Source: Streptomyces hiroshimensis
GTDB lineage: Bacteria > Actinomycetota > Actinomycetes > Streptomycetales > Streptomycetaceae
Length of the DNA stretch: 64,000 bases
Direction: 5' to 3'
Assembly: GCF_014650335.1 (NCBI RefSeq)
Contig: NZ_BMUT01000005.1
Location: forward strand, 95,003-159,002
The notes under the pieces are model-generated. The model saw nothing but the letters and a program-made list of their open reading frames with translations, was not told the origin of the DNA and did no database searches. A program made the translations under genes and the position numbers. This document shows, piece by piece, positions 1-9,916 of the stretch (its first letter is position 1; every line of letters begins with the position of its first letter).

Positions 1-340
1 CAAGGCCCACGCCGACCCCTATCGCCGCCCGTAGATCACGGCCGGCGCTCTTCTTTCCTGCCTTCGGCGACTCGGGGGAGGCAGGCACCGGGGCAGGGTC
101 CTGGGGCCGGATGTCGGGCTCCTGTTCATCGCGGAACAGGGGGCCGCGAAGGTGAGCGGCCCCCTGGTCACGGTCGTCCTGGTCTCCGCCTGAGGGGGGC
201 ACGATGGGCATGGGCCGAGTCTGCGCCGCAACGCCCGCCTCGTGCACAGGACCCGCCGAACGGGCCGCAGAGGACGGCCCCCGGTCGGTGGACCCCCGGT
301 ATCCGGCGCTCGGCGGGGCCCCCCAGGATGTCTCGTTCAT
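1..340 (-). CDS. cdsA: Phosphatidate cytidylyltransferase, N-terminal part only
   Basis: Reading the minus strand from an ATG at 338-340 gives 113 uninterrupted codons to the window edge, so the gene is cut by the window. The visible part is a Pro/Ala/Asp-rich hydrophilic N-terminal region followed by a basic stretch (KAGKKSAGRDLRAA) and the start of a hydrophobic segment (IGVGVGL), as in Streptomyces CdsA just before its first membrane helix. CdsA makes CDP-diacylglycerol from phosphatidic acid in the membrane. The ATG shares one base with the frr stop codon, so the two are translationally coupled. Identity rests on this N-terminus plus the conserved frr-cdsA order; the catalytic domain lies outside. 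Confidence 0.8.
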   Translation of the reverse strand, partial: MNETSWGAPPSAGYRGSTDRGPSSAARSAGPVHEAGVAAQTRPMPIVPPSGGDQDDRDQGAAHLRGPLFRDEQEPDIRPQDPAPVPASPESPKAGKKSAGRDLRAAIGVGVGL

Positions 341-897
341 CAGACCTCGAGGAGCTCGGCTTCCTTGTGCTTGAGCAGCTCGTCCACCTGCGCGACGTAC
401 TTCGCGGTGGTGTCGTCGAGCTCCTTCTCCGCGCGGCGGACGTCGTCCTCGCCGGACTCCTTGTCCTTGACGAGCTTGTCCAGGGCGTCCTTGGCCTTGC
501 GGCGGATGGAGCGGATCGAGACCTTGGCGTCCTCGCCCTTGCCCCGGGCCACCTTGATGTAGTCCCGGCGGCGCTCCTCGGTCAGCTCCGGGAAGGTCAC
601 CCGGATGATGTTGCCGTCGTTGCTCGGGTTGACGCCGAGGTCGGAGTCGCGGATCGCCTGCTCGATGTTGCGCAGCGCGCTCTTGTCGAACGGGGTGACC
701 ACGGCCATGCGCGGCTCGGGCACCGAGAAGGACGCCAGCTGGTTGATGGGCGTCAGCGCACCGTAGTAGTCCGCCACGATCTTGTTGAACATCGCCGGGT
801 GCGCACGCCCGGTGCGGATCGCCGCGAAGTCCTCCTTGGCGACCACAACGGCCTTCTCCATCTTCTCCTCGGCCTCGAGGAGGATCTCTTCGATCAC
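340..897 (-). CDS. frr: Ribosome recycling factor
   Basis: 185-residue RRF, full family length. It splits post-termination 70S ribosomes together with EF-G. The sequence opens [16 protein letters not shown] and keeps the family core around [10 protein letters not shown] and the positively charged [16 protein letters not shown] segment. Two GTG codons sit in tandem (898-900 and 895-897). The second is better spaced from the AGGAG and gives the usual 185-residue protein, so I start there. It lies downstream of pyrH and overlaps cdsA by one base, the conserved pyrH-frr-cdsA order. Confidence 0.97.
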   Translation of the reverse strand: MIEEILLEAEEKMEKAVVVAKEDFAAIRTGRAHPAMFNKIVADYYGALTPINQLASFSVPEPRMAVVTPFDKSALRNIEQAIRDSDLGVNPSNDGNIIRVTFPELTEERRRDYIKVARGKGEDAKVSIRSIRRKAKDALDKLVKDKESGEDDVRRAEKELDDTTAKYVAQVDELLKHKEAELLEV

Positions 898-1064
898 CAC
901 TTGCTCCTGGTGTTATCAGTAAGCAGAGCCTCGCCCCTGCGCGCGTCTTCTCCTGCACGGTGTCCGACCGGCAGGCAGTTGTCCATCCCCGTGCCGAGGT
1001 CTTCCCACGGCACGGAGTTGCCGTCCGTATCGGGTCTGGCCGCTACGGACGGCTGTGCGGGTCG

Positions 1065-1844
1065 TCAGTCCCGCGTGCTCTGGTCGCTCACGAGCGTGCC
1101 GATCTTCTCACCCTTGACCGCACGCCCGATGTTGCCCTCGGCGAGCAGCTCGAAGACCAGGATCGGCAGCTTGTTGTCCATGCACAGGCTGATGGCGGTG
1201 GCGTCGGCGACCTTCAGGCCCCGTGCGAGCACCTCGCTGTACTCGAGGGCGTCGAACTTCACCGCGTCGGGGTTCTTCTTCGGATCGGAGTCGTAGATCC
1301 CGTCGACGCCGTTCTTGCCCATCAGGATCGCCTCTGCGTGGATCTCCAGGGCGCGCTGGGCGGCAGTGGTGTCGGTGGAGAAGTAGGGCATGCCCATGCC
1401 CGCGCCGAAGATCACGACGCGGCCCTTCTCCAGGTGGCGCACGGCGCGCAGCGGGATGAACGGCTCCGCGACCTGCCCCATGGTGATGCCGGTCTGGACG
1501 CGGGTCTCGATGCCTTCCTTGACCAGGAAGTCCTGGAGGGCGAGCGAGTTCATCACGGTGCCGAGCATGCCCATGTAGTCCGAGCGGGCCCGGTCCATGC
1601 CGCGCTGCTGCAGCTCCGCGCCGCGGAAGAAGTTGCCGCCGCCGATGACGACGGCGATCTCGTAGCCCTCGCGGACGACGGCCGCGATCTCACGGGCGAT
1701 GGCGTGCACGACATCGGGGTCGACGCCGAGACCGCCCCCGCCGGCGAACGCCTCGCCGGACAGTTTGAGCAAGAACCGGCGGCGTGGGCCGTGGTCAGCA
1801 ATGGTGTCGTCGGCAGTCTGCCGGGCGTCCGCACCCTGATTCAT
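1065..1844 (-). CDS. pyrH: UMP kinase
   Basis: 259-residue bacterial UMP kinase of the amino-acid-kinase fold, phosphorylating UMP to UDP in pyrimidine synthesis. Visible motifs are LLKLSGEAF near residue 25, the nucleotide-binding [11 protein letters not shown], and GMPYFSTDT, the equivalent of the usual GNPFFTTD loop. The ATG at 1842-1844 is preceded by GAGGAG at good spacing; a start 7 codons further upstream is less likely. The first 20 or so residues are a polar extension, common in actinobacteria. It lies between tsf and frr with a long hairpin upstream (1873-1920). Confidence 0.97.
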   Translation of the reverse strand: MNQGADARQTADDTIADHGPRRRFLLKLSGEAFAGGGGLGVDPDVVHAIAREIAAVVREGYEIAVVIGGGNFFRGAELQQRGMDRARSDYMGMLGTVMNSLALQDFLVKEGIETRVQTGITMGQVAEPFIPLRAVRHLEKGRVVIFGAGMGMPYFSTDTTAAQRALEIHAEAILMGKNGVDGIYDSDPKKNPDAVKFDALEYSEVLARGLKVADATAISLCMDNKLPILVFELLAEGNIGRAVKGEKIGTLVSDQSTRD

Positions 1845-1872
1845 TGGAGCTCTCCTCGTGCACATACGAAGA

Positions 1873-1920
1873 AGGCCATTGCCGGATGGGTCCTTTCGGT
1901 TCCCTGTGCGGCAATGGCCT
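1873..1920 (-). terminator. Hairpin between tsf and pyrH
   Basis: Perfect 12-bp arms (1873-1884 and 1909-1920) read AGGCCATTGCCG and its complement around a 24-nt loop. It lies downstream of the tsf stop and 29 nt before the pyrH start. It could terminate rpsB-tsf transcripts or attenuate expression into pyrH. There is no U-tract, as usual in streptomycetes. Confidence 0.6.
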
Positions 1921-2007
1921 CCTCGTCACATCAGCGGCCGACCGGTGAGGGATCGGCTGCGTACGACCCTAGCGGGTCGCAGGTCAATCGCTGCCCTGCT
2001 GACGGGC

Positions 2008-2844
2008 TCAGGCGCCGACGCGGATGCGCGCGAAGCGCTTCAGCGTGACACCGGCCTCGTCCAGGACCTTCTGGACGGTCTTCTTGTTGTCCTTGGCGAA
2101 CGCCTGCTCGAGAACGGAGTTCTCCTTGACGAAGCCGGTGACGCGACCCTCGATGATCTTCGGCAGGGCGGCCTCGGGCTTGCCCTCCTCGCGGGCGGTG
2201 GCCTCGGCGACGCGGCGCTCGTTCTCCAGGATGTCGGCCGGGATGTCCTCACGGGAGAGGTACTTCGGCGCGAACGCGGCGATGTGCTGCGCGATGTCCT
2301 TGGCGACCTCGGCGTTGGCCTTGTCCAGCTCGACCAGGACGCCGACCTGCGGGGGCAGGTCCGCGGCGGTGCGGTGCATGTAGGCGTAGACCAGGCCGTC
2401 GGCGAAGTACGCGAAGCGGTCCACGACGATCTTCTCGCCGAGGGTGGCGTTGGCCTCGTCCACGTACGCCTGGACGGTCTTGCCGGCCTCGATCTCGGAA
2501 GCCATCAGGGCCTCGACGTCGGCGGGGGCGCTCTTGGCGACGTGGGCGGCCAGAGCCTCGGCGACGGCCACGAACTTCTCGCCCTTGGCGACGAAGTCGG
2601 TCTCGCACTTCAGCTCGACGATGACACCGGAGGTGTAGTCGTCGGCGATGGCGGAGACGACGGCACCGTTCTCGGTGGTGCGGCTCTCGCGCTTGGCGAC
2701 GCCCTTGAGGCCCTTGACGCGCACGATCTCGACGGCCTTCTCGAGGTTGCCCTCGGCCTCGTCCAGCGCCTTCTTGCAGTCCATCATGCCGGCGCCGGTG
2801 AGCTCACGGAGCTTCTTGACGTCAGCGGCGGTGAAGTTCGCCAT
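2008..2844 (-). CDS. tsf: Elongation factor Ts
   Basis: 278-residue EF-Ts, the nucleotide exchange factor for EF-Tu. The N-terminal UBA-like domain (residues 1-55, with LRELTGAGMMDCKKALDEA) and the CETDFVAKGEKF core motif are clear. It follows rpsB by 98 nt, the conserved rpsB-tsf pair. The gap holds a GC hairpin (2892-2921) that may set the ratio of S2 to EF-Ts. ATG at 2842-2844 with a GAGAGAG-type ribosome site. Confidence 0.98.
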   Translation of the reverse strand: MANFTAADVKKLRELTGAGMMDCKKALDEAEGNLEKAVEIVRVKGLKGVAKRESRTTENGAVVSAIADDYTSGVIVELKCETDFVAKGEKFVAVAEALAAHVAKSAPADVEALMASEIEAGKTVQAYVDEANATLGEKIVVDRFAYFADGLVYAYMHRTAADLPPQVGVLVELDKANAEVAKDIAQHIAAFAPKYLSREDIPADILENERRVAEATAREEGKPEAALPKIIEGRVTGFVKENSVLEQAFAKDNKKTVQKVLDEAGVTLKRFARIRVGA

Positions 2845-2891
2845 GGTCTGTGAATCTCTCTCGAAAGTCGTTGGTGACTACGGGTGCACGA

Positions 2892-2921
2892 CGGGGGCGG
2901 CGCATCTCGCGCCGTCCCCCG
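2892..2921 (-). terminator. Intercistronic hairpin between rpsB and tsf
   Basis: CGGGGGCGGCGC (2892-2903) pairs with GCGCCGTCCCCCG (2909-2921) with one bulged base and a short ATCTC loop. It follows the rpsB stop by 21 nt and precedes tsf. It is probably a partial terminator or processing site, since rpsB and tsf are usually co-transcribed. Confidence 0.5.
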
Positions 2922-2942
2922 CCGTATCTACCGACTGAGTTG

Positions 2943-3794
2943 TCAGGCCTGCTCGGCGTCCGCGGCCGGAGCCTCGGCAGCGGCCTCGGCCGGCTTCTCG
3001 GCCTCGGCGTCGGCCTTCTTCTCGCCCTCGAGCAGGTCGCGCTCCCACTCGGCGAGGGGCTCGCCGGCGGCCTTGTCGGCCTTCGCGTCACCGGTGGCGG
3101 CACCGGAGCGGGCGATGAGGCCCTCGGCGACGGCGTCGGCGATCACACGGGTGAGCAGCGTGACGGAGCGGATCGCGTCGTCGTTGCCGGGGATCTTGTA
3201 GTCGACCTCGTCGGGGTCGCAGTTGGTGTCGAGGATCGCGACGACCGGGATGCGGAGCTTGCGCGCCTCACCGACGGCGATGTGCTCCTTCTTGGTGTCC
3301 ACGATCCAGACGGCGCTCGGCACCTTCTGCATCTCGCGGATACCGCCGAGGGTCTTCTCGAGCTTGGCCTTCTCGCGGGAGAGGACCAGGAGCTCCTTCT
3401 TGGTGAGGCCGGAGGCGGCCACATCCTCGAAGTCGATGAGCTCGAGCTCCTTCAGGCGCTGCAGGCGCTTGTAGACGGTCGAGAAGTTGGTGAGCATGCC
3501 GCCCAGCCAGCGCTGGTTGACGTAGGGCATGCCGACGCGGGTCGCCTGCTCGGCGATGGCCTCCTGGGCCTGCTTCTTCGTACCGACGAACATGATGGAG
3601 CCGCCGTGCGCGACGGTCTCCTTGACGAACTCGTAGGCGCGGTCGATGTACGACAGCGACTGGAGCAGGTCGATGATGTAGATGCCGTTGCGCTCCGTGA
3701 AGATGAAACGCTTCATCTTCGGGTTCCAACGACGGGTCTGGTGACCGAAGTGGACGCCGCTCTCCAGCAGCTCCCGCATCGTGACGACGGCCAT
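2943..3794 (-). CDS. rpsB: 30S ribosomal protein S2
   Basis: 283-residue S2 of the small ribosomal subunit. It starts [20 protein letters not shown] at ATG 3792-3794, although the frame stays open far upstream. Family signatures include [16 protein letters not shown] near residue 13 and the [10 protein letters not shown] region. The last 50 or so residues form an Ala/Glu/Lys-rich acidic tail ([18 protein letters not shown]), common in actinobacterial S2 and likely disordered. It is first gene of the rpsB-tsf unit and divergent from the M23-like gene. Confidence 0.98.
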   Translation of the reverse strand: MAVVTMRELLESGVHFGHQTRRWNPKMKRFIFTERNGIYIIDLLQSLSYIDRAYEFVKETVAHGGSIMFVGTKKQAQEAIAEQATRVGMPYVNQRWLGGMLTNFSTVYKRLQRLKELELIDFEDVAASGLTKKELLVLSREKAKLEKTLGGIREMQKVPSAVWIVDTKKEHIAVGEARKLRIPVVAILDTNCDPDEVDYKIPGNDDAIRSVTLLTRVIADAVAEGLIARSGAATGDAKADKAAGEPLAEWERDLLEGEKKADAEAEKPAEAAAEAPAADAEQA

Positions 3795-4107
3795 GGCCGC
3801 GCTCCTTGAAATACTCGGTTCCACGACGGCCGGGCGGCCGCCGCTCCTGACGCCCCGACGTGCCTGCCGTGGACGATGCCCTTGCGAGAACCGTTCCGCG
3901 GACCGAGAGACACGGCCACCGGGCTGCCCGAAAGGGACTGACGCGCCGGTAGCGGGGCGTGCGAAGTCGATCCGGTGACCCGGATCGCCATGAGAAGTGT
4001 ACGGGACCCGGGAAGGCGCGGGTGACGACGTTGTGCACAACCCGCGAGTAGTCCACAGATCTCCGTCAAGATCCCCACGAATGCCCGGGGTCCGCCACCG
4101 TACGGGC
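3795..4107. other. Divergent intergenic region, rpsB leader
   Basis: 313 bp separate rpsB (minus) from the M23-like gene (plus). A TACACT (minus strand, 3996-4001) matches the TANNNT actinobacterial -10 pattern, but I see no good -35; if used, rpsB has a leader of about 200 nt, which could carry S2 autoregulation. A perfect 12-bp palindrome GTTGTGCACAAC sits at 4030-4041 in the upstream region of the plus-strand gene. No coding potential is evident. Confidence 0.5.
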
Positions 4108-4881
4108 ATGACTCTCATCGGATCTTTCACACGACGCCTGCTTGCCGCCGCGGGCGTGGTCACACTCTGTGTTCTCGCGGGTGCGGTCGCCAGTGGTACG
4201 GCCGCGGGTGCGGGAGCCGCGAGGGCGGCCGCGCCCGCTCCGGCCCCTGAGACCGGGGGTGCGCAGGCGGCACCTGGTACGCCCGGGGTGCCTGCTGCGT
4301 CCGCGTCCACGGCCTCGGATCCCGGGCCGGCGGAACCGCCGGGGCCGCCCGCTTCCCCCGGTACACCTGGGCCGCGCGGGCCCGTAGGCGGTGGAGGGCA
4401 GGCCGAGCGGGCCTGGCCCGTGGGTGGGTCGAGAGGGGGACGGCCCCTGCTCGTACGGGCCTGGCGGCCGCCGCCGGTGCCCTGGGCGGCCGGGCACCGC
4501 GGGGTGGATCTCATCGCCCGCGCCGGTCAGCCGGTACGGGCCGCCGCGCCTGGCACCGTCTCCTTCGCGGGCACCGTCGCGGGGCGGGGCGTAGTGGCGG
4601 TGCAGCATCCGGGGACGGGCGAGCCGCCGCTGCGAACCACGTACGAACCGGTGGAAGCCGTGGTGAAGGAAGGAGACCGCGTGGCGGCGGGGCAGGTGAT
4701 CGGCACCCTGCAGGCGGGGCCGTTCCACTGTTCCGGGGGCTGCCTTCACTGGGGGCTGCTCCGGGGAAGGGTCTACCTCGACCCCTTGTCTCTGCTGCCT
4801 CCGTGGATGCTGCGCAGGCCGCCGTCCCGGCTGCTGCCGCTGTCGGGCGGCGGGCCGGGCGCGCCGCTGGTCAGCCCTTGA
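4108..4881 (+). CDS. Secreted M23-like (LytM fold) peptidase, catalytic His altered
   Basis: 257-residue predicted exported protein. Residues 1-32 are a signal peptide ([20 protein letters not shown]); residues 33-110 are a Pro/Gly/Ala-rich linker; the LytM-like domain follows. Zinc ligands H130 and D134 (GHRGVD) and H214 are visible. The usual HxH motif reads C-L-H (GCLHWGL), so the first His, normally catalytic, is Cys212; His207 lies nearby. M23 enzymes cut peptidoglycan cross-bridges, but this one may be inactive or use another residue. It overlaps the convergent TetR gene by 11 bp. The start at 4108 was chosen because it begins the signal peptide. Confidence 0.85.
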   Translation: MTLIGSFTRRLLAAAGVVTLCVLAGAVASGTAAGAGAARAAAPAPAPETGGAQAAPGTPGVPAASASTASDPGPAEPPGPPASPGTPGPRGPVGGGGQAERAWPVGGSRGGRPLLVRAWRPPPVPWAAGHRGVDLIARAGQPVRAAAPGTVSFAGTVAGRGVVAVQHPGTGEPPLRTTYEPVEAVVKEGDRVAAGQVIGTLQAGPFHCSGGCLHWGLLRGRVYLDPLSLLPPWMLRRPPSRLLPLSGGGPGAPLVSP

Positions 4882-5452
4882 CGCCGCGCAGCGCCATGGA
4901 CACGGCCGCCTCGATGATGCTGTCGGGCTCCTCGGCCGCACCCAGCTCGATCCGGCGCACGGCGGCGTCGACCACGCCTTGCAGCAGCATGGCCGCCAGA
5001 CGGGGCTGCTCGTGGCCGAGGGCGACGAGCGCCTCCACGACCATGGCGATGAGCCCGCCGTGGGCGGCCCGGATCTTCTCGCGTGCGCCCGCATCCAGCT
5101 CTCCGGCGGAGATCGCGACCACGGCGCGGTGACGGCGGTCGCCGACCAGGGCCAGCTGCCGGCGTACATACGCCTCGATCTTCGCCTCGGGCGTGTCCAC
5201 GCTCTCCATGGCGGCTTCGACCTCCGCCGCCCAGACGGGGAAGTCGACCGCGCACAGCTCCTCGACGACGGCTGCCCGCGAGCGGAAGTACTCGTAGACC
5301 GAGGACCGCGCCAGGCCGGTGCGCTCGGCCAGGGCGGGAAACGTCAACGCCTCCGTGCCGCCCTCGGACAGCAGGGAACGGGCGGCGTCCAGCAGGGCGC
5401 CGCGCTGCATCGTCCGGTGCTCGGCCACCGAGGCCGCTCGAATCCTGGGCAC
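4871..5452 (-). CDS. TetR/AcrR-family transcriptional regulator
   Basis: 193-residue one-component regulator. The N-terminal helix-turn-helix is clear (residues 17-60: ARSLLSEGGTEALTFPALAERTGL, then SSVYEYFRSRAAV). The C-terminal effector domain (from about residue 65) is alpha-helical and divergent, so the ligand is unknown. It is convergent with and overlaps the 3' end of the M23-like gene, and lies downstream of whiG. No adjacent transporter or enzyme suggests a target; autoregulation is usual for the family but not shown here. Confidence 0.93.
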   Translation of the reverse strand: MPRIRAASVAEHRTMQRGALLDAARSLLSEGGTEALTFPALAERTGLARSSVYEYFRSRAAVVEELCAVDFPVWAAEVEAAMESVDTPEAKIEAYVRRQLALVGDRRHRAVVAISAGELDAGAREKIRAAHGGLIAMVVEALVALGHEQPRLAAMLLQGVVDAAVRRIELGAAEEPDSIIEAAVSMALRGVKG

Positions 5453-5616
5453 GTCCCCACTTTACGGATTGCCGGGGGCCGGGACGACGCCGAGGGAGGA
5501 TTCGCGCCCCTTGCCCGTCCCATCGGGTGCCCGGGCCCATCGGGCTCTGCCCGGCCCGTCAAGCCCTGGCCGGCCCGCAAGGCCGCTTGCCGGCCCTCGG
5601 GCCCTCGCCGACCCGG

Positions 5617-6453
5617 TCAGCGGCCTACGTCCGCCAGCTTGGCCCTCAGCTGGAGCACCGACTTCGTGTGGATCTGACTGACCCTGCTCTCCGTGACGCC
5701 GAGGACATGCCCGATCTCGGCGAGCGTGAGGCCCTCGTAGTAGTAGAGGGTGACCACGGTCTTCTCGCGCTCGGGGAGGGTGTTGATCGCGCGGGCGAGG
5801 AGGCGGCGCAGCTCGCGGTCCTCGGCGACCTCGACGGGATCGTCGGCTGCGGTGTCCTCGAGGGTGTCCATCAGGCTCAGCCGCTCGCCGCCCTCCGCGC
5901 CGGCATGCAGGAGATCCTCCAGGGCGACCACGTTGGTCAGCGACAACTGGCTGAAAACACCGTGCAGTTCCTCGATGGCAATGCCCATCTCGGCCGCGAC
6001 CTCGGCCTCCGAGGGCGTGCGTCGCAGCTCGGCCTCCAGCGTGGCGTACGCACGCTCGACCGCGCGCGCCTTCTGCCGGACGGAGCGCGGGATCCAGTCG
6101 AGCGCACGCAGCTCGTCGATCATCGCGCCGCGGATCCGGGTGATGGCGTACGTCTCGAACTTGATCTCCCGGGCGGGGTCGAACTTCTCGATGGCGTCGA
6201 TGAGTCCGAAGATCCCCGAGGAGACGAAGTCGGCCTGCTCGACATTGGGCGGCAGACCGACGCTGACGCGCCCCGCCACGTACTTCACCAGGGGCGAGTA
6301 GTGGAGGATCAGCTGCTCCCGCAGCCGGTCGTCGCCCGAGGCCTTGTACGACCGCCACAGCTCATCGAGCGTCGAGGGCGCGGGAGGGCGCTCGGCGCCG
6401 CGCGCCGCGGGCGGCACCGCCGCGCGGTCCGAACCGGAGGTGTGCTGGGGCAT
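5617..6453 (-). CDS. whiG: Sporulation sigma factor WhiG
   Basis: 278-residue FliA/WhiG-type sigma-70 factor, nearly the length of S. coelicolor WhiG. It commits aerial hyphae to sporulation and is controlled in known species by an anti-sigma factor RsiG with c-di-GMP. Region 2 (residues 35-110) includes [21 protein letters not shown], the -10-binding [18 protein letters not shown], then [14 protein letters not shown]. Region 4 ends [21 protein letters not shown] with the -35-reading helix. ATG at 6451-6453; the open frame extends upstream without similarity. A 236-bp gap separates it from dprA, consistent with its own promoter. Confidence 0.97.
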   Translation of the reverse strand: MPQHTSGSDRAAVPPAARGAERPPAPSTLDELWRSYKASGDDRLREQLILHYSPLVKYVAGRVSVGLPPNVEQADFVSSGIFGLIDAIEKFDPAREIKFETYAITRIRGAMIDELRALDWIPRSVRQKARAVERAYATLEAELRRTPSEAEVAAEMGIAIEELHGVFSQLSLTNVVALEDLLHAGAEGGERLSLMDTLEDTAADDPVEVAEDRELRRLLARAINTLPEREKTVVTLYYYEGLTLAEIGHVLGVTESRVSQIHTKSVLQLRAKLADVGR

Positions 6454-6689
6454 TCGTCGTCTTGAGCCGTTCTGCTGTGACGTGGATCGAGTGGTACGAA
6501 TGACTGGAATCCCGTGAGCGTAGCGTGACTGCTGCGTTGCGGTATGCGATGAGCCCTCTCCGTCGGTGTGCGGATACGTTCCCCTGCCGGAGGCGCCGGC
6601 ATGCGGCGCCGGGGGCCGGCGTCCGCACAAGCCTCGCCGTATCGGCGGCCGCGGTCGTCCCCTTAACCTTTTCACCCGATCGCCCCAGG

Positions 6690-7871
6690 TCAAGAACCGC
6701 CTCGCCGCGCGGACGGGCGCCGTCCGGGGGGCTTGGAGGTGTCGGATGTTGACGATGGGGCGACCAACTGCCAGTGATCACCCAGGCGTTCCACGAAGCC
6801 GAGGGACTGCAGCTCGTAGAGCCTGGCAAGCGTCTGATCCCTGCTCAGGCCCGCGTTTCGCGCGATGAGCTCGCCGTCCCCGCCGCCTCCTCCGGGCACG
6901 GCCTCCAGCACCACGGCCGCCGCCGGGGCCAGCAGGTCGCGGGCGACGACGGGACCGCGCCGCTCGGGGGCCAGGTCTCCGATGCCGCCGACCAGCTCGG
7001 CGACCTCGTCCGCGTCGGTGACCAGGGCGCCGTCCTCACGGAGCAGTTCGTGCACGCCCGCCGACAGGCCCGACGTGACAGGACCGGGTACGCCCATCGT
7101 CTGACGGCCGAGCTGCCGCGCACGACGGGCCGTCACCAGTGAGCCGCTGCGGTACTCGGCCTCCACGACCACCGTTCCCCTCGTCAAGGCGGCGATGACA
7201 CGATTGCGCAGGACGAAGCGGCTGCGGGTGGGGTGTCCGCCCGGGGGCAACTCGGCGAGCACCAGACCCCGTTCCACGATCCGGTCGATCAGATCCGCAT
7301 GGCCGCGCGGGTAGGGAACGTCGACCCCGCAGGCCAGCACGGCGACGGTCGCCCCGCCCGCGGCGAGCGCTCCCCTGTGGGCGGCGCCGTCGACACCGTA
7401 CGCGGCGCCGGAGACGACCACCCAGCCGCGGCGGGCCAGTCCGGCGCCCAGGAGGGAGGCGACGTGTGAGCCGTAGTCGGTACAGGCGCGTGCCCCGACC
7501 ACGGCGACGGAGCGCAGCGCCCACAGCCGCAGGTCGGCCCCGCCTCGCACCCAGAGGCCGAGCGGACGGGCGTCGCCGAGGTCGTCCAGCTGCTGGGGCC
7601 ATTCGCGATCTCCGGGGCAGAGGAAGCGCCCGCCCAGCCTGGCGACGGCGTCGAGGTCGCCGCGGGGGTCGAGGGCGGCGGCGCGCTCCCGGCACCCGGC
7701 GAGCCGCTCCCGCCCGGCCCCTTGCGGCGCCGGGCCCGCTCCGGTGAGCCCCCGCACGAGCCCCGCGGCGCCCATCTCCCGGACCCACCGCCCCACGCGC
7801 TCGTCCCCTGGCTCGGTCAGCCTGGTGAGGGCTGCGCGGGCCAGCCGGTCCTCGGGGGCGGGGCCCGTCAC
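6690..7871 (-). CDS. dprA: DNA-processing protein DprA
   Basis: 393-residue DprA/Smf protein, a single-strand DNA-binding RecA loader in transformable bacteria. The Rossmann-like core is visible from about residue 120 ([25 protein letters not shown], then [17 protein letters not shown]). A C-terminal winged-helix region ([28 protein letters not shown]) follows. The GTG start overlaps the comM stop by four bases (GTGA). Streptomyces are not known to be naturally competent, so a recombination or repair role is more likely. Confidence 0.96.
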   Translation of the reverse strand: MTGPAPEDRLARAALTRLTEPGDERVGRWVREMGAAGLVRGLTGAGPAPQGAGRERLAGCRERAAALDPRGDLDAVARLGGRFLCPGDREWPQQLDDLGDARPLGLWVRGGADLRLWALRSVAVVGARACTDYGSHVASLLGAGLARRGWVVVSGAAYGVDGAAHRGALAAGGATVAVLACGVDVPYPRGHADLIDRIVERGLVLAELPPGGHPTRSRFVLRNRVIAALTRGTVVVEAEYRSGSLVTARRARQLGRQTMGVPGPVTSGLSAGVHELLREDGALVTDADEVAELVGGIGDLAPERRGPVVARDLLAPAAAVVLEAVPGGGGGDGELIARNAGLSRDQTLARLYELQSLGFVERLGDHWQLVAPSSTSDTSKPPGRRPSARRGGS

Positions 7872-9475
7872 GGATGGCCTCCCGCCACGACCGCGCCGCG
7901 GTGGACACCCGTACGCAGCTCGAGCGCGCAGTTGACGTCCGAGGCGTCGGGGAGGTCGTGGCCGGCGAGGTCCGCCACCGTCCAGGCGACGCGCAGCACG
8001 CGGTCGAGGCCACGTGCCGTCAGCATGCCCCGTTCCATATCGCGTTCAGCCTCGTCGAGGGCGTCGGGAGCGACGCGCCAGCGGGTCCGCAGTTCGTGGC
8101 CGGGGACTTCGCTGTTGGTCCGCCAGGGCATGTCCGTGAGGCGGGCCGCGGCCCGCTCCCTGGCGGCGCGGACCCTGTCGGCGACCGCGGCGGTCGTCTC
8201 CGCCCCCGCTCCGGCGCCCGTCAGCTCGGAACGGGCCACCGCTTCGACCGTCACCCGCAGGTCGACGCGGTCCAGGAGGGGGCCGGACAGGCGCGCGCGG
8301 TAGCGCCTGACGGCCTGCGGGGTGCAGTCGCAGCCCTCCCCCAGCATGCCGTGCCGCCCGCACGGACAGGGGTTGGCTGCGAGGACGAGGAGGAACCGGG
8401 CAGGCAGCCGCAGCACGCCGCCGGAGCGGGCCACGATGACGTGTCCCGACTCCAGTGGCTGCCTCAGGGCGTCCAGCACCCGTCCGGAGAACTCGGGTGC
8501 CTCGTCCATGAAGAGCACTCCGCGGTGAGCCAGGGACACGGCTCCGGGGCGCGGCAGACCGCTGCCTCCGCCGACCAGTGAGGGCATGGACGCCGAGTGG
8601 TGCGGGGCGCAGTAGGGAGCGCGGTCGAGCAGGGGCTGGCCGACGGGAAGAGTGCCCGCCACGGAGTGCACCGCGGTGACCTCGAGGGACTCCTGGGACG
8701 TGAGCGGTGGCAGCAGGCCGGGCAGCCGCTCCGCGAGCATGGTCTTGCCCGCTCCGGGCGGGCCCTGGAGCAGAAGGTGGTGCCGCCCTGCGGCGGCCAC
8801 TTCGAGGGCCATACGAGCCCTGACCTGCCCCGCGACCTCGGCGAGGTCGGGCCGGCGCTCCCCCTGCAGGACCCCCGCGCCCAGCCCCGCCCCGGGCACC
8901 GAGAGCCCGGCGAGCATCGGATCCGGGCTGCCCTCCTGCAGCGGCTCCTCTTCGGGCACCGGCTCGTCCGTAAGGACCGCGATCAGCTGACGCAGGCTGC
9001 GGATGCCGAGGACCGAGACGCCGGGCACGAGGGACGCCTCGGCGGCCGTCCGCTCGGGGACGACCACCTGCCGGTAGCCCGCGTCGGCCGCGGCCAGCAC
9101 CGCCGGCAGGACGCCCTGCACCGGGCGGACACGCCCGTCGAGGCCGAGCTCCCCGATGAGCACCAGGTCGGCGATCTCACGGGGGTCGAGGCGCTCCGAG
9201 GCGGCCAGGACGGCACAGGCGACGGCGAGGTCGAACCCGCTTCCGCCTTTGGGAACCGCCGCCGGGCTCAGGCCTACGGTCAGCTTCTTCTGCGGCCACT
9301 CGGCGCCGGAGTTCACGACGGCGGCACGGACGCGGTCCTTGCTCTCCACGAGGCTCTTGTCGGGCAGGCCGACGAGAGTGAAGGCGGCGACTCCGGGCTC
9401 CAGGTCGGCCTGGACCTCGACCACCACGCCCTCGACCCCGACCAGCGCCACCGAGCACGTACGGGCGAAGCCCAT
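7868..9475 (-). CDS. comM: YifB/ComM-family AAA+ ATPase (Mg-chelatase-like)
   Basis: 535-residue protein of the ComM family, a hexameric helicase promoting branch migration in natural transformation. The N-terminal Lon-substrate-like domain (residues 1-170, [16 protein letters not shown]), Walker A (LLQGPPGAGKTMLAERLPG) and Walker B (GVLFMDEAPEF) are present. The C-terminal Mg-chelatase-like domain includes NPCPCGR with its Cys pair. The start is ATG 9473-9475, overlapping the yraN stop and well spaced from AAGGGGG; a GTG one codon upstream is the alternative. It is the middle gene of yraN-comM-dprA. Confidence 0.95.
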   Translation of the reverse strand: MGFARTCSVALVGVEGVVVEVQADLEPGVAAFTLVGLPDKSLVESKDRVRAAVVNSGAEWPQKKLTVGLSPAAVPKGGSGFDLAVACAVLAASERLDPREIADLVLIGELGLDGRVRPVQGVLPAVLAAADAGYRQVVVPERTAAEASLVPGVSVLGIRSLRQLIAVLTDEPVPEEEPLQEGSPDPMLAGLSVPGAGLGAGVLQGERRPDLAEVAGQVRARMALEVAAAGRHHLLLQGPPGAGKTMLAERLPGLLPPLTSQESLEVTAVHSVAGTLPVGQPLLDRAPYCAPHHSASMPSLVGGGSGLPRPGAVSLAHRGVLFMDEAPEFSGRVLDALRQPLESGHVIVARSGGVLRLPARFLLVLAANPCPCGRHGMLGEGCDCTPQAVRRYRARLSGPLLDRVDLRVTVEAVARSELTGAGAGAETTAAVADRVRAARERAAARLTDMPWRTNSEVPGHELRTRWRVAPDALDEAERDMERGMLTARGLDRVLRVAWTVADLAGHDLPDASDVNCALELRTGVHRGAVVAGGHP

Positions 9476-9834
9476 CACGCCACCCCCTTGGCGTGCTCGA
9501 CGGCGGGGGCTCCCCGGTCGGGGACGATCACACCCACCAGGTCGATCCGCACGCCGCCTGCCGGCGGTCCGCCGTGGCGCGCCAGCCAGCGCTCGGCGAG
9601 CCGGCGCAGGCGGTCGGCCTTCGCCGGGGTGACGGCGGCCATCGGGTGCTCATAGGCACCGGTGCGGCGGGTCTTGACCTCGCACACCACCAGGGTGTCG
9701 GCCTCCATGGCCACGATGTCGATCTCGCCCTCGCGGCATCTCCAGTTCCGTTCGAGGACGACGATGCCGGCCTGGGCCAGCCGGCGGACGGCGAGATTCT
9801 CGCCGTAGCGACCGAGTGCATCTCGGGCGTTCAC
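9475..9834 (-). CDS. YraN family (UPF0102) predicted nuclease-fold protein
   Basis: 119-residue YraN protein with a PD-(D/E)XK-like fold. The motif order [22 protein letters not shown] gives the acidic and Lys residues of that fold. Its biochemical role is not established; a link to DNA processing or Holliday-junction metabolism is suggested by its constant coupling to comM and dprA. Several GTGs are possible; the one at 9832-9834 is 8 nt from GGAGG and matches family starts ([11 protein letters not shown]). It is first gene of the yraN-comM-dprA operon. Confidence 0.93.
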   Translation of the reverse strand: MNARDALGRYGENLAVRRLAQAGIVVLERNWRCREGEIDIVAMEADTLVVCEVKTRRTGAYEHPMAAVTPAKADRLRRLAERWLARHGGPPAGGVRIDLVGVIVPDRGAPAVEHAKGVA

Positions 9835-9916
9835 GGGCACCACCTCCGGCGCCCACCGTGCCGCCGCCGCCCGAAACTATTGGATCTTGGTGGATAACCC
9901 GTCGGTTGTGGAGAAC

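Noticed and set aside
19..231. 70-codon minus-strand frame near the left edge
   Set aside because: It is out of frame with the cdsA 5' end, which explains the region better by its start overlapping frr and its recognisable N-terminus.
328..2853. Long plus-strand open frames opposite frr, pyrH and tsf
   Set aside because: They are antisense shadows caused by high GC at third positions of the minus-strand genes; no family similarity and no ribosome sites.
3795..4514. N-terminal extension of rpsB to 523 residues
   Set aside because: S2 homology begins at MAVVTMREL (3794); the extension is Pro/Gly-rich antisense of the M23-like gene.
9886..9915. GGTGGATAA and TTGTGGAGAA resembling DnaA boxes upstream of yraN
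   Set aside because: Only two imperfect matches, no cluster, and oriC of Streptomyces lies beside dnaA/dnaN, which are absent here.
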